Assembly: GCF_017591425.1 (NCBI RefSeq)
Contig: NW_024465369.1
Location: 28,501,001 to 28,565,000, forward strand
Direction: 5' to 3'
DNA from: Ochotona curzoniae
Taxonomy: Eukaryota; Chordata; Mammalia; Lagomorpha; Ochotonidae
DNA: 64,000 nt
Shown: positions 12,056-23,754 of the stretch, piece after piece
Numbering within the stretch: the stretch's first letter is position 1
How the letters are laid out: every line of letters begins with the position of its first letter
The notes under the pieces: model-generated
What the model saw: only the letters and a program-made list of their open reading frames with translations
Database searches by the model: none
Told to the model about the DNA's origin: nothing
Program-made: the position numbers and the translations under genes

Positions 12056-13581
12056 TTTTTAAATATTAACCACAAAATATCCAAACTCAAGGTCATGAGC
12101 ACCTGATAGGCAAGGGCACAACACTGACATGCAGACTAAAAGTGAGCCTCTGGAAATACTCAGGAAGCAGGTGATTTTGAAGCTTTATCATTTCATTGAA
12201 GAGTCAAAATAGAGTCTAGGACATGTATTTCTGTTTCTTGAAGCTAATAAAGCATATTCAGAGCGAAGTTATCTTTCACAGAGAAATAATGTTTCATCTT
12301 CCTGAGTTGTGCCTTAGCTTTTTCTCTCTCCCTCCAACATTTCAAGGCCTCATAAACCTTTGGTTTAAGCATTAAAACAGGCATTTGGCTCATAAAGCAC
12401 TGGATCAAGGCATAATACAACTGGTTGTTTCTTGGAACCCAAATACTTACCTTCCATTTTAATGAAGCTTCAAATCAACTATCATTTGCTCACATATTAC
12501 AAAGATTTAATTAGATTATTTTATAAAGAGAACTTTCTTTGCACTAAAGGAAATAGATATTTATGAAGGCAATTCTTTATTTACAGACTAAAACTGAACT
12601 TTGCCATAACTTTGCATAAGCAAATATGTAGTCCTTTTCCCCCTAAAGGACTGCTGCCAACAGCTCTTTCCTTTTCTGTTCACAGACACAAAGCCATTGA
12701 CTTTACCAAGTACATAACAAAGCCCTCCACAGCAAATGCAAATTTCATTATAATTAGGTGCTATCACATTCTTCAGAGAAATTAACACTTTTTCTCTCAC
12801 ATTCTTAAGCAGTTTAATGTTCAGAAACCAATCCACAGACTTACTCCAATCACACATGATTCCACTTTTTTCTTTTCTCTTTCCTGGGAAAAGCCAAATA
12901 ATGCATGGAAGACATTAGGGTCCGTTTCAGGGATTCAAACTCTTTAGAAGAGTTTGGCAAGTGAGAGGGAAAGCAGTGCACAAAGTGTCAGATGATAATT
13001 ACATTTAGTTTTGACTTTCGTAGAATACATACGAAATCTGATAGTTTATAAACTGAGTTCATAAGCTGCTATTTATAAGATTTTCCTCGTTATGATTAGA
13101 CAGAGGAAACCCAAAATGTTGTACCCCCACCTGGGATCATTTCAGCCTGAGCATAGAAGTGATGTGTTAGAAAGTTGCAACCAATCCTTATGTGTAGTCT
13201 CCCCTCTTGTTCACTGCAATGTACACAAGGAGAAAAAGCCAATCCGTTTGTTTATTGTGTGATGTTGAAATGAGAGAACTACTCTGTTTTTATTTTCCAT
13301 GGCTTGTGATACACAGAGAAGTTCAGAGATGAGTTCTTCTCATTATCCATTTATTCTTTTTAAAAGTTTCTTTCTACATTTGCTATCATAAAATCAAAGG
13401 AGCTTGTATTCTCTCTGAGGGGAACAGTAGGCTGAATAAAGCAGGTAAGAACTCCATGTAGACATGTACTTCTCTAGCTGGGATATTGGATGTGACAGTT
13501 TACAATTCCATTCCCCTTATTCTTTCTGCAAGTTCAAGCAATCACATAGCATGCATCTTTCCATGATTTCAGCAATGATAA
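12056..13581. other. Unassigned AT-rich DNA
   Basis: No gene is recognised. An 89-residue minus frame (12588-12857) is open and fairly balanced in composition, but I see no domain, and no splice or poly(A) context around it. Confidence 0.45.
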
Positions 13582-13662
13582 GATCTCTCTCCTCTTTCTC
13601 TCTCTCTCTCCTCTCATTCTCTCTTCTCTCTCTCCCTCTTTCTCTGTCTCTCTGTCTCTCTG

Positions 13663-13723
<61 letters not shown>
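13582..13723 (+). repeat. Compound microsatellite (TC)n, (TCTCTCTG)n, (CA)n
   Basis: About 110 bases of CT-rich repeats include four copies of an 8-mer tctctctg (about 13640-13676). They pass directly into roughly fifteen CA units (13694-13723). Open frames 13464-13835 and 13517-13789 are translations of this tract. Confidence 0.97.
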
Positions 13724-13724
<1 letters not shown>

Positions 13725-13887
13725 CTGGTTATTGTTCCATCACCTCTTTTCATTTCCTCTTCATTCTGCCATATGACAGGCACCTCCAACTGTTTTGACC
13801 ATTACAACCAGAGCTACCGTTCCATAACACAATGATTGTTTTAAATCACACTCAAACAACTCAATAACAAAAATAGCGTGACAGGGT

Positions 13888-14180
13888 AGTCTTCTACCTA
13901 TGGTGCTGGCATATGGTATCCTTTTGAAACCCAGCTCCTCCACTTCCTGTCTCACTACCTGCTCAGGGCCTGGCAAAGAAGTGGAAAATAGACTAAGTCC
14001 TTGGGCCCTGTACCATGTGGGAGACCTAGAAGAGGCTCCTGGTTCCCAGCTTCAGGTCAGCCCCACATTGGCCATTGTGACCATATGGGGAATGAATCAG
14101 TGGAAGAAATCCCTTCTGTTCCTCCCCCCACATCTGCCCTCTGACTCTCTGTAACTCCGACTTTCAAAATAAATCGTATA
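13888..14180 (+). repeat. Diverged CSINE, plus strand
   Basis: The body motifs 'cagctcctccacttcctg', 'gggagacctagaagaggctcctgg', 'ggggaatgaatcagtggaag' and a tail ending 'ctttcaaaataaat' are in C-repeat order. The copy is older, with a degraded head. Frame 13900-14154 is a shadow. Confidence 0.85.
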
Positions 14181-14485
14181 ACAAAACAGGCAAGTTATTC
14201 AAATAGACATTTTCCAAAAGAAAATATCAGTAATCACCAGACAAATGTGAACTGAAATCACAACGAGGTACTATCTCACCCTTGTTATATTGGCTGTTAT
14301 CAAAATGACAAAAGATGTTTGTGAAGATGTGGAGAAAAGGGCACCCTTATGATACTGTTCACAAATGTAAATCTGTACAGCATCATGGAAAGCAGTATGG
14401 ATGTACCTCAAAAATTATCATATGATCCAGAAATTCCATTGTATATATACTCAATGAAAATTATATCAGTCTATAAAATAAACAT

Positions 14486-14802
14486 GTTTTAAAAATATTT
14501 CTTTATTATCTTTATTTGAAAGTTCAGATTTTAAGGAGAGAAGGAGAGACAGAAAGAAAGCTCTTCTGTCCGCTGGTTCACTCCCCAAATGGACACAATG
14601 GTCATAACTAAGCTGATCTGAAGCCAGGAACCATAGCTTCTTCTGTGCCTCCCACATGGATGCAGGCCATCATCTACTGTTTTCCCAGGCCATAAGTAGG
14701 GAGCTGGATGGAAGTGGAGTAGTGGGAACACAAACTTGCACTCATATCGGATCCTGGCACTTACAAAATGAGGATTTAGCTTTTGAGCCATTGTTTCAGA
14801 AC
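14486..14802 (-). repeat. CSINE inserted in the L1, minus strand
   Basis: This is a full C repeat in reverse: tail 'aaaaatatttctttattatc', body 'cccaggccataagtagggagctgg'. The L1 target is duplicated as ctataaaataaacat (14471-14485) and ctattaaataaacat (14803-14817), with one mismatch. L1 sequence resumes exactly after it. Confidence 0.95.
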
Positions 14803-15237
14803 CTATTAAATAAACATTTTTGCTCTGACATTTATTGTAACATGAATGACAGCAGCCCATAAATGGAAACAAACTAAGACCATTGAATCATGAATGGATA
14901 AAAGAATGTTCCATATATACAATGGGGTACTATGCAATAATAAAAAAGTATTAAATCTTGTAATTTGCAATAGCATGCATGGAACTGGTAGTCATTATGA
15001 AAAATGAGATAACATAGGTACAGAAAAACACATATCTTGCGATTTCACTTAGCGAGTGGAATTGAGGTTACCACAGTCTGAATAGACTAAGAAACTTAGA
15101 AGGATGAAGAAAAATTTATCACCAAGTGCCAAGTTGAATTTAAAGAGAAGAAACAAATTCTGCTGTTCAATTACAAAAAATAGGATGACTGTAACTTATA
15201 GTAGTGTATTGCATACTCTTTAAAAGCTAGAAGATGG

Positions 15238-15736
15238 TGTTGTGCTGGATTTTGAAATCCCCAGAAAATCAAGTCTGAAGTTGGTGCTAAGGCATAAAGG
15301 TGGTTTATTCAGGTTAGCGTAGGTCTCCCAGCCACCTCCTCCAGTCCAGCACGGCTGGGCTGGGGGAGGGGCAGCTGCAGCCGAGGCTGCAGCAGGATCA
15401 GCAGGGAGGACAAAAGAGAATGAGAGAGAGAGCTCCAGGTTGAACAGCCCAGCAGTTGTTATACATTTTAGGCTTTTAATTATACAGTCATGATTTAGCA
15501 GGCTTCTATTGGTGGGTTTGAAGCAAGCAACTTTCAAAAAGTACAAATTGATGAGCTATAGGGTGGTGGATCTTATCAAACACCAGGTACCTCCTTCCTG
15601 AGGAGTGGTCTGCCTACGTGACCTGCCAGGTGTCCTGCTGGGTGTCACATAGACTATCAGGCCTGGAGTTCACACGGTCCCCAGCCAAGCCATTAAGGTA
15701 GGAATTACAAAAGGCAGAAAACATCTAGGTTCTTCA
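15238..15736 (-). mobile_element. Solo retroviral-type LTR with 4-bp TSD
   Basis: The unit is about 499 bp, beginning TG and ending CA, and the duplicated target atgg flanks it at 15234-15237 and 15737-15740. Removing it rejoins the L1 3' UTR cleanly ('agctagaag', atgg, 'gaatcaaag'). On the minus strand it carries a TATA-like tgtataaca upstream of a GC-rich stretch and a poly(A) signal aataaa (complement of tttatt near 15303) close to its 3' end, the usual order in an LTR. A 4-bp duplication is typical of gamma-type (ERV1) elements. No internal viral sequence remains. Frame 15220-15546 is a shadow. Confidence 0.85.
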
Positions 15737-16150
15737 ATGGGAATCAAAGATATGATAAACGTTTGAGGAGTTAGGTATGTTTACTCCATTTGGATCAGAA
15801 CAGTATACAGTAAGTCATAAATATGTACAAGTTTTTGTGTCAATTTCTAAGTTAACAAATATAGGTATTTAATAGCTTACAGAGATCAGCAATATCTTGT
15901 GATAGATTAATTTTAATATATTAGGTCTTAGCAATGTGCCTACTCAGGAATAAATGTATTAATATGCAAACATTATTATTTTGAAGTCAATTCTAACGAT
16001 GAAACTTAAGAGGAAAATAAATATTGCTAGTATTTATTGAGCTTATATCATGGGGCACTGAAATCTCATGGATGCTATGACCTTACAGACAAGACAACTA
16101 AAATTCAGAATAGTTTAGTGTCTTGGCATTAACCATATAGGGAGGAGGTG

Positions 16151-16165
16151 CTTGACTGTATTCTC
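16151..16165. repeat. Target-site duplication, left copy (GC-rich element A)
   Basis: cttgactgtattctc is repeated exactly at 19100-19114. The pair fixes both ends of the element between them and has a length typical of LINE-machinery insertion. Confidence 0.95.
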
Positions 16166-19099
16166 TCTATTTTTTTGTTGGTTTATTTTTCTTAAATTAT
16201 TTTTTAATAATCTTACTTAGTTGATTAGGGTACAAAGGGTCAAGGTCTACAGGGTGAAAGTAGATAATACCATTGTTTTCACACTAATATTATCATTTTT
16301 CCCTGTATCTGGGGTTAGGGGAATAACAAAGGGAAAAGCCCCACCCAACCTCCCCCCCATCCCAGATCCCCAACTGGAGGCGTGCTCCAAGGGTCCTGCT
16401 CAAACAGTTTTGATAGTTTATCAGTTCTGGATTGCTGTCAATCTCGCAGTTTCAATTGCAACGAAACCTATTCAGAGTCCACTGGTTGACAGTCTCTTCA
16501 TGGTTGTTTCTAAGATCAGCGGTTCAGTTGGAGGGATCTCCAAAGAAACTTCATCTGAGATGATCCCAGATCTGATTCTTGTGTGAGTTTGCTAGTACAG
16601 ACTCCAACACCATTCGTCACACCACTTAGCTTATGCACATGCTGATTGTTGCAATCGCTGGATCCGTTCGGTTTGCAGCCCTGTCTTCCTCATGAACCAG
16701 CAGGTGTTGTAGTCCAGCTTGATCCTACCCACTTCATACTCGGTCCTCACTCAAACCAGTTGGAGCTGCAGCCTAGTTGGGGCAACTCCTCATAACCCCC
16801 ACCAATTCTGCCCCCTACCCTGGTTTACATGCTTGCCAGTATGTACCGCAGGCTTGTCCAGTCTGTCTCACATCCCATTTAGCTCTCGCACATGTCAATG
16901 CGTATTGAAGCCTAGTTCAACCCGACCTGCCCTGTTATCCAGCCCATACACCTACTGGCAGGTGCCTTTTTGTCTAGCCACTTGCCTTTGTCCTGGTTTT
17001 TGTGCTGTCCAGCGACAGTGGTAACCCTGAGGGAGGTGCCCACTATTTCCCTTCTGGACCACACCCACTCCCAAATTATGCACTCTCATGGTGGTTCTGG
17101 CATTTGATTTGACAGAATTAGCTCCCAGTGCCAGCCTCTGCCAGCTAATGCTGCAGCTAAGCCCAACCAACCCTCACCCACTCTAATTTTTGCTTGCACC
17201 AGTTGGAACAGTCAGCCCACTGTGGCCCTTCCCTTATCTAGCTCACATGAGGCCCACAGGTGTTATATCCCTGCTCCCATCCCGATTCACACTTTTCAAT
17301 GGAAGTACTTGTCCAGCAGGGGAGCCCACATTGCCCTGTTGGCTTTCCCTCCTCCCCCTGATTATCACATGTGCTGTTTGGGCACTGCAACCACATCTGG
17401 TACGGCTCATCTTACCTTGGCGTTCTGTATTGTGCACTGGTTTTTGTCACCACCGAACCTGGCTCAACCCACACTCTATTCTGGTGCGCAGATTTGCCAG
17501 CAGGTGATGTGAACAGGTTCAGCCTGGTCTGCCCCGACCAATGCCAAATGTATGCCAGTGGGAAACTTTCCATGGCCTGTTCTGGTCTGTTTACTATTGT
17601 GCTTCTTGTACTTACCTGCCTGGTCTATGTCCTGCCAGAGGAGTTGTCCAGGCTCCTCCATCAGAATCTCTCCCAATGCCAGATTTTGCATATACCAGTG
17701 GGTCCATGAGCCAGCCCTACTCAGTCCACCTCCTGTCCTAGCAGGATCAGTGGCTTTTCCTGACTCGCCTTCAACCCAATCTGGTTCTTACTATTGAATG
17801 TTTCAACCCAGCCATGGCTCTTCCATACCCATATACAGCTCACACATGGTTCAGTAAGGGCTGAGACCTAGCCTAGTCTTTCACACATATCCCCTGGTTC
17901 AGAGCACAAGATGGTGCTAGAGTCTAGGCCGGTTTGGTGTTTCTAGTCCCATTCCACACTTGTGCCAAGGGAGACTAAAACCATATCCTGATCAGAACGC
18001 AGTCCCCATTCCAGCCCACATGCCCCTTGGTGGGAACGTCAATGCAATTAGGGTGTCCCCTTAGCTTCCCAATCGGGCCTATTCCTAGCCTTAAATCACA
18101 TGCAGGGCAGTGGTTGCTCTGACTCAGCTTGGCAGAGCCCCTCACTTGTCCTGGCCCCTTAGATGCTGTGGCTTAGCATCCCTGTCTCATGCAGATCAGT
18201 AGGTGCAAGGACCTACTTGGCGCGACCTGTGTTCCAACCTGATTTCTGTTGTTTCTTGTGAGTTAAGGTTTGTTCAGCCCTGCCCATTCTGCCCCCTTCC
18301 AGTGGCAGCCTGGCCCACCCCACATTCTGTTTTAGGATGCACATTCAGGTGCTACTGCCTTGACCTGCCCTGACTGTTGTGGGTTCCTTTACCTGTGAGT
18401 GATAACAGGTGGCATGGTCACACCTAGCTTAGTCCATTGCAACCCTAGCTTGCGAGCTAACCAAGGGGACTTGTATTTCCACAGGGTTGGGCCCACACAA
18501 CCCCACAGAGCCTACCCCCAGATCAAGTTCTCTCGCATGCTGGATAGTGTCTTGACCTACCAAATGTGACCACTGCACGACTCCACAACCCAGTCGGGTA
18601 ATGGTACCTAACACTGCCAAAGAGGCCCCCATCCATGGCTTTGGTGTGCGTTGGTGTGTGGCCATCAGTGATGTTCTATGCTAACAGCCCATCTCTGGAT
18701 TCCTAATTGGGCTGGTGAATCTATTTAACCCAAATTATCTTCTGGATACTTCCCTCCACACCACCAGGTCTCAGTCCCCATGCATTCCTGAAGTTTTCAT
18801 GACCCACTGGGAATCACCCCAAATTCACTTCTCACCTACAGTCAAACTGGCCTTAGTCATGGGTGTCCAAGGGCAGCAACTATATATCTTAAAAACCCCA
18901 GTATTCGCCACCGGGCGGCCAGTAGGCAAAGCCTGGCACCACGTGGTGCACTGGCAGCCCAAGGCCGAGGACTCATTCACTGCCTTCCAACAGTATCTTT
19001 AGCGTGAGTCCCCAGCATTGGGTCCGACCTGGCAGGGGCACCCCCCACAGCCACCACACTGCAGGAAGCTGCAGTTGCCCCCAACCCCAAGGCCCGAAC
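16166..19099 (-). mobile_element. GC-rich non-LTR retroelement, copy A (2.9 kb, unnamed family)
   Basis: This compact GC-rich block in AT-rich DNA is oriented on the minus strand. Its A-rich 3' tail is read as T-rich sequence at 16166-16215, next to the conserved 3' motif 'ccctaatcaacta' in reverse ('tagttgattaggg', 16218-16230). The 3' region (16216-16700) matches copies B and C. A core of degenerate short repeats with ccagtggg-type motifs follows (about 16720-18500). The 5' end (about 18500-19099) matches copies B and D and contains roughly one 5' unit. Stretch 17540-17790 is nearly the same as 36650-36905 in copy B. No long ORF is present; the many 60-112-residue frames on both strands are incidental. 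It lacks LTRs, and its exact 15-bp TSD and A-tail show LINE-type mobilisation. I do not recognise the family. Confidence 0.85.
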
Positions 19100-19114
19100 C
19101 TTGACTGTATTCTC
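19100..19114. repeat. Target-site duplication, right copy (GC-rich element A)
   Basis: This is an exact repeat of the 15-mer at 16151-16165. It marks the element's 5' end, since the element lies on the minus strand. Confidence 0.95.
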
Positions 19115-20354
19115 AATGCCAACAAACTATCTGCAATATTCCCAATCTTACTGTAAGGTTGTATCAACTTGCTTCATATAAAACTCTGCAATTTCACATC
19201 GTAAAATCATGTTTATAAACTTCTGGAATTCATGATCTAAGAACCAAGGGAAAATGACCTAGCTGTTCCTTCCTAGTCTGGTTTATTTCACACTATATTT
19301 ACACAGGATGAAATTGAGGAGACAATTCAACCTGTGGCACAGCCAAGAAAGTTTTGATGTTTATGGCAGATGCAGAGCCTGGATTTTGGTCAAACACAAT
19401 GGGGGTGGCTGGTGGTAGAGTGGGAGTGTGACAGATGGCAGTTTGCTTCTTTAGTCTTCCATGCATTAGAAGGAATGACTGTTTGAAAATACTCTCACCA
19501 AGTCAATAAGTAAAATAAACACTTGGGGAGTGCAGAGAAGTTGCCTTGATCTAGTATGCCTTGATCTTCATCTCTAGAGTTCTAAATTTGTTAAATAAAA
19601 GGAAAAACTAAAACAGCATAATTAGCTATCATGAATTGTTGACTAGACAGCATCAGAAGATCTATGTTGCAAACATCATACTTAGAGGTATTATCTCTCA
19701 CCTCATTTCCAGAAACAAGGACCTTCTTTCCCTAATTGACTGTGTGAAAGTATAAGCCACAAAAATATTGACACTTTCTAACTTTTAAAACTTTGGTGGC
19801 TTCTAAGAATGTGGCATTGGACTAGCACCATTGCCATCTCCTGGCAACATGCTGAAAATGAGAACTCTGGGCCTCCACCCAAGACCCATTAAATCAAAAT
19901 GTGGATTTTAACAAGATGCCCAGAAAATTTCTGTGCCCATTAATGCTTGAGAAGTAATGCTAGAGACCCTTAGCTGTGTTCGTCAGAGCCAACCTCAGCT
20001 CTTTCAGCTGAACCACTTCTCTCTGCATAGGAAACATATAAATTGGTCACTCTGCCTTTCTCACAGTTCCCTAGTCACACCCAAACACCTTTGGAACCAT
20101 GCTTGCCTGCAGCAACTTAGATCCACCATAAACGCCTAACACATTCTCTAAGTGACATTTTAAATGCTGATGGGCTTGTGTGGCTCTTCAAGGAAACATT
20201 AACTTTTGAGTTTCTCTTTCCATGGGCCCATTGTGCAGAGATATTTGCTGAAATACATACTCTTTTTATCCCAGAAATGACTTTCTATATAGATGTATTT
20301 CTTGTTAAATTTATGCAGTTTATCATTAATATGTGTCCTTGTTATCTCTTCGTT
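19115..20354. other. Unassigned AT-rich DNA with one DNA-transposon remnant
   Basis: No gene is recognised. The only identifiable piece is the hAT-type remnant near 19795-19965, listed separately. Confidence 0.5.
19795..19965. repeat. hAT-Charlie-type MER element remnant
   Basis: The series 'gagaactctgggcctccacccaagacccattaaatcaaaatgtgg' (read in part), 'attttaacaagatgcccag' and 'cttgagaagtaatgctag' follows a widespread mammalian non-autonomous DNA transposon. The family looks like one of the MER20/MER58 class; I cannot fix the exact name. Confidence 0.5.
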
Positions 20355-20625
20355 TCAATTTTTATTTGTAGGCAGAGAGAGACAATGAGATAGAAGGAAA
20401 GAGAGAGAGAGAAAGAGAGAGAGTGAGTGAGTTAAAGAGAGGTATTTTGTCCATTAGTTCACTCCCCAAATGCCTACAAGAACTAGGCTGAAAAAGGTTG
20501 AAGACAGGAGTCCAGAAATCAACCCAAGTCTCCCATGTGGATGACAAGGACCAAGTACTTGAACCAGGCTGCAAGTGAGCAGAATGTTGGATCAGAAGCA
20601 GGGCAGGTCTGCAATCTATTAGAGC
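20355..20625 (-). repeat. Old CSINE, minus strand
   Basis: 'tttttatttgtaggcagagagagac' is followed by a GA-rich stretch, 'tagttcactccccaaatgcc' and 'aagtctcccatgtggatg'. This is the reverse C-repeat order. It is diverged, with a head-end deletion. Confidence 0.8.
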
Positions 20626-21945
20626 ATTTGCTGTTACGTATACGAATGGAAATATAAAAATGAATCATTTGATAATGCTAAATATGTGCATTTCTTCTTT
20701 TCTATATTTCTTATTAATGGAGATAGCACCTTAAATAATATTTTCCATTTGTGCAAAGTTTTCTATAACATGCATTCTCAGGAAATGGATAGGTTTAGTA
20801 GAAGAGTATGAGCCTTTTGATGTTGATAGGTTCTCCAGATGTCCATCATTCTATTAGCTGAGAGTTTCCATGGAGTACTTACCAAGAGAAGCCAAAGAGG
20901 GTGGAAAGGAAAGTGTATTTTAATACAAGAAGGTACCATGTACAGAGAGATGTGAGGATGAGTCTGGGAAAGTGAATGGAGTTTGAGAAAGGGATCAAAA
21001 GGTAAGGCCACACAAATCTGGTCCACCTGCTAAACAGATATAATGGACTCACACACAGTGAAAACAGGATTGTCTCATGTCAGGAAGCTAAAGTCAAAGA
21101 TTTTGTTTTGCCTTTCTACCAGTTAAAAGGAGTCATCCATTTCCTGTCATATCACAGGATTATGCTCTTTCGGAAACTTCATAAAGGAGATTATCACCTA
21201 CACTACTTTCCTCATATAAAATATAGTGCCACTTAACCAGAGAAAATTAGGACTTTCAGTACTTTCTGGAACAAAAGTGATGAGAATGGATAGCCTTAAT
21301 CCTGGTCCATCTGCATTAATCAACACTTAGGCTGATTCCATATCTTGGCTATTGAGAAAAATGCTGAAATGAACATCAGAGTGCCAACATCTGTGCAATG
21401 TCAATCTTAGTTCCATTGGATACTATTCTAGAAAGATAATTGCTGGTTCATATTTATAGTAGTTCTATTCTCAATTCAAACTGTATACACTATTAAGCCT
21501 GGAAAAAAGAATTTGGCATCTTGAAATACTGAACTTTTATTTTCTTATTATGAAAAGATAAATGGGAAATAACTTAGTGACTCTCAAAGGGTCATGTCTG
21601 AAGAAATATTAACATAATCATTCAAATATATGTCATTATTATGATGACTGACCAGAAATACACGTATGGATATCTCAAACTAAGTTCTTTTATGTATCCA
21701 GAAAAAAAGACTTAATTTGAAGTGTTATTGTAGCACACAGAAAAGTTTCTGAATCTTGGGAAAAAATGAGTGTGTGTGTATGCAAACATGTATACAGCTT
21801 TTCTACTTTTCTACTTCTACCTTAGGAAATTGCTGGACTGAGTAACTAAATTAGTTAAAACAACAATTGATAAGATGTCATTACAATTTTGAGACCCTAA
21901 CATGTAATGTAATTTTAAAGGCTAACAACCTGCACTCATGTTGTC
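20626..21945. other. AT-rich DNA with an L1 scrap
   Basis: No gene is recognised. An antisense L1 fragment lies inside (listed separately). The 82-residue minus frame 20778-21026 has no recognisable family. Confidence 0.5.
21295..21490 (-). mobile_element. L1 ORF2 3'-end fragment, minus strand
   Basis: 'gctgattccatatcttggct', 'attgagaaaaatgctgaaat' and 'gaacatcagagtgcc' are the reverse strand of the well-known L1 ORF2 C-terminal region. The fragment is short and diverged. Confidence 0.7.
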
Positions 21946-22250
21946 AAAAGATTTATTGTTTATTTTACATGGAAAGTCAGAGTTATACAGAGAGAGGGTG
22001 AGATAGCACAAGAGGTCTTTCATCTGCTGGTTCACTCCCTGAATGGCTGCAACAGCCAGAGTAGAGCCAGTCTGAAGCTGGAAGACAAGCTGCAGGGAAC
22101 ACAGTCTTGTGCCATCGTCCGATGCCTTCCCAGGCCATAATGGGGAGCTGGATCAGAAGTGGAGCATCCAGAACACGAATCAGCACTAATACATGAAGCT
22201 GGTGCTTGCAGGCAGAGGATTGTTAGGCTGTTATGCTGCAGTACTGGCCT
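21946..22250 (-). repeat. CSINE, minus strand
   Basis: The reverse tail 'gatttattgtttattttaca', the body 'tgctggttcactccctgaat' and the head 'gttatgctgcagtactggcc' are present. A deletion in the middle removes part of the usual 'gtctcccatgtgggtgc' block. Confidence 0.88.
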
Positions 22251-23283
22251 CATTATTACTTGTAAAGATAGCAAAAAGAGCTTACTATTTATTTCCAGAC
22301 TGAAATTTAATGATTTTATGTATATGATTGGACCTCAATTGTCATCTGTGAAAATTGGATGATCATGAATTGAATGGCTTTTATCGTTGAAACTCATGAA
22401 TGAGATTGGGTATTTGGATAGAACAACTGTAGAAAGCTGGTTTTTTTATGTATAAAGGAAGGCAAATTTAGAACATTCAGGTCCTGCAAAGTGAAAGTGA
22501 AGAGCAGAAAAGGCAGAAGGAAGAAGAAGAGTGAGGGGAGATGTCCAGAGCTTTTCTATTCAAAGTTAAAGATGATCGGTCTGGTAGAAGTCAGCAAAAG
22601 AGAGAATCTCAATCACTTTAGAGAGTGATGATATGGCATATGTAGAAAGAGGGCTTTGGGATACAAATTCTGTATGATTTTAAGTCACTGAAATGGAGTA
22701 CAGAAGGGATTTGGACTTCCAGATTAGAGTTGATAATTGTTTGAGCAAATCACATCCAGATCACTTAATTGGACAATAAAGCCCCGATTGTACTTGGTTG
22801 CCCAAGTAATACATATGCTTATTGAACTCTTAATAGGGAGTTAACATACACCAGGATTTCTCAAACAAGGATGTAGGAATTTTGCCTTCAAAAGACGTGC
22901 ATTAAGGTCTAGAAATGTTTGAGTGTCACTAGTGGAGCTTGTTGCTGACAGCTCTTCAGTAGAGGTCAGAGATGCTGCTGAACAGTCTATTCTCAGGAGA
23001 GATCCCACTGGGAACAGTTTCCAAGCTGAAGTGTCAATAGCATGGGGAAACAGACAATCAAACAGGATCAGTGATATGCACTAAGTCATAGAATTAGCAA
23101 ATAAAAGAGACAGTTTCTCGAGTGTTTTTCCCATCACATGATTTAACCTCTCAGAGTTGAAGTTCTCAGATGAAACTTTTGGAAAGAGGGTTGTTTTGCT
23201 TTTAAGATTTATCAAGGGAAAAATCCTTGAGCCTATGAAACTGTGTTATGGAAAGTTAAAAACATAATAGTAATAAAAGAAGA
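22251..23283. other. AT-rich DNA with MER5-like remnant
   Basis: No gene is recognised. It contains the MER5A-like piece listed next. A purine-rich stretch (agaagaagagtgagg) lies near 22520. Confidence 0.5.
22850..22995. repeat. MER5A-like hAT transposon remnant
   Basis: It begins 'caggatttctcaaac' and ends 'gatgctgctgaacagtctattc', resembling the MER5A pattern (tttctcaacc, then ggatgctgctaaacatcctac). It is ancient and short. Confidence 0.5.
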
Positions 23284-23566
23284 AAAAAAAAGACTTATTC
23301 ATTTGAAAATCAGAATTGCAGAGAGGTTGAGATAGCCAGATATTCACCATCTGTTGGTTCACTCGCTAAATGGCCACAGAAGCTGGCAGCTTTATCTGGG
23401 TCTACCTGGCATAGGCCCAAAGTCTTAGAACATTATCCACTACTTTCCCCAGGCAATTAGCAGGAAGCTGGATCAGAGAGAAGCAGCTAGGACACTAACC
23501 AGCACCCATATGGAATGTGGCTTCCCGAGTGGGAGCTTTAGCTGCAATGCCACAATACCAATCCCC
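23284..23566 (-). repeat. Old CSINE, minus strand
   Basis: 'aaaaagacttattcatttg', 'cagagaggttgagatagc', 'gttggttcactcgctaaatgg' and 'cagcacccatatggaatg' give the reverse C-repeat order. It is diverged. The A-rich sequence before it (23270-23292) probably belongs to an earlier simple repeat. Confidence 0.82.
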
Positions 23567-23754
23567 GAAAATACAATTTTTAATGGCTATATTTAGTATT
23601 AAGATATTCAGAATAATTATAAAAACGTTTAAAACACATAATTTATTACACTGGATATCTAGGACATGAGGAATATAGACAATTTAATTACATAAAATGT
23701 GTTCAATATTACACAGCACAATTATCTTTGAGATATTTAATGAAATTACTGTCC

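Larger units (their letters stand above)
14187..15855 (+). mobile_element. L1 3' end, plus strand, interrupted by a SINE and an LTR
   Basis: This is the C-terminal end of ORF2 and the 3' UTR of an old mammalian L1. It reads 'caacgaggtactatctcacc', 'gtgaagatgtggagaaaagg' and 'tatgatccagaaattccatt'. After the SINE it continues 'cccataaatggaaacaaac' and 'tatacaatggggtactatgc'. After the LTR it closes with 'gataaacgtttgaggagtta' and 'cataaatatgtacaag'. Host pieces are 14187-14485, 14803-15237 and 15737-15855. ORF2 is broken by stops and frameshifts. The two insertions must be younger than the L1. Confidence 0.9.

Noticed and set aside
12588..12857. 89-residue minus-strand frame with several cysteines as a possible exon
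   Set aside because: No recognisable domain, and no clear splice sites or neighbouring exons; frames of this length occur by chance in a 64 kb window.
17000..18600. CRISPR-like or satellite array in the GC-rich core
   Set aside because: The motifs are degenerate and irregularly spaced, in a mammalian context, without conserved direct repeats or spacers.
16166..19099. CpG island or promoter of a hidden gene
   Set aside because: The GC-rich block is bounded exactly by a target-site duplication and recurs in the window, so it is an inserted element.
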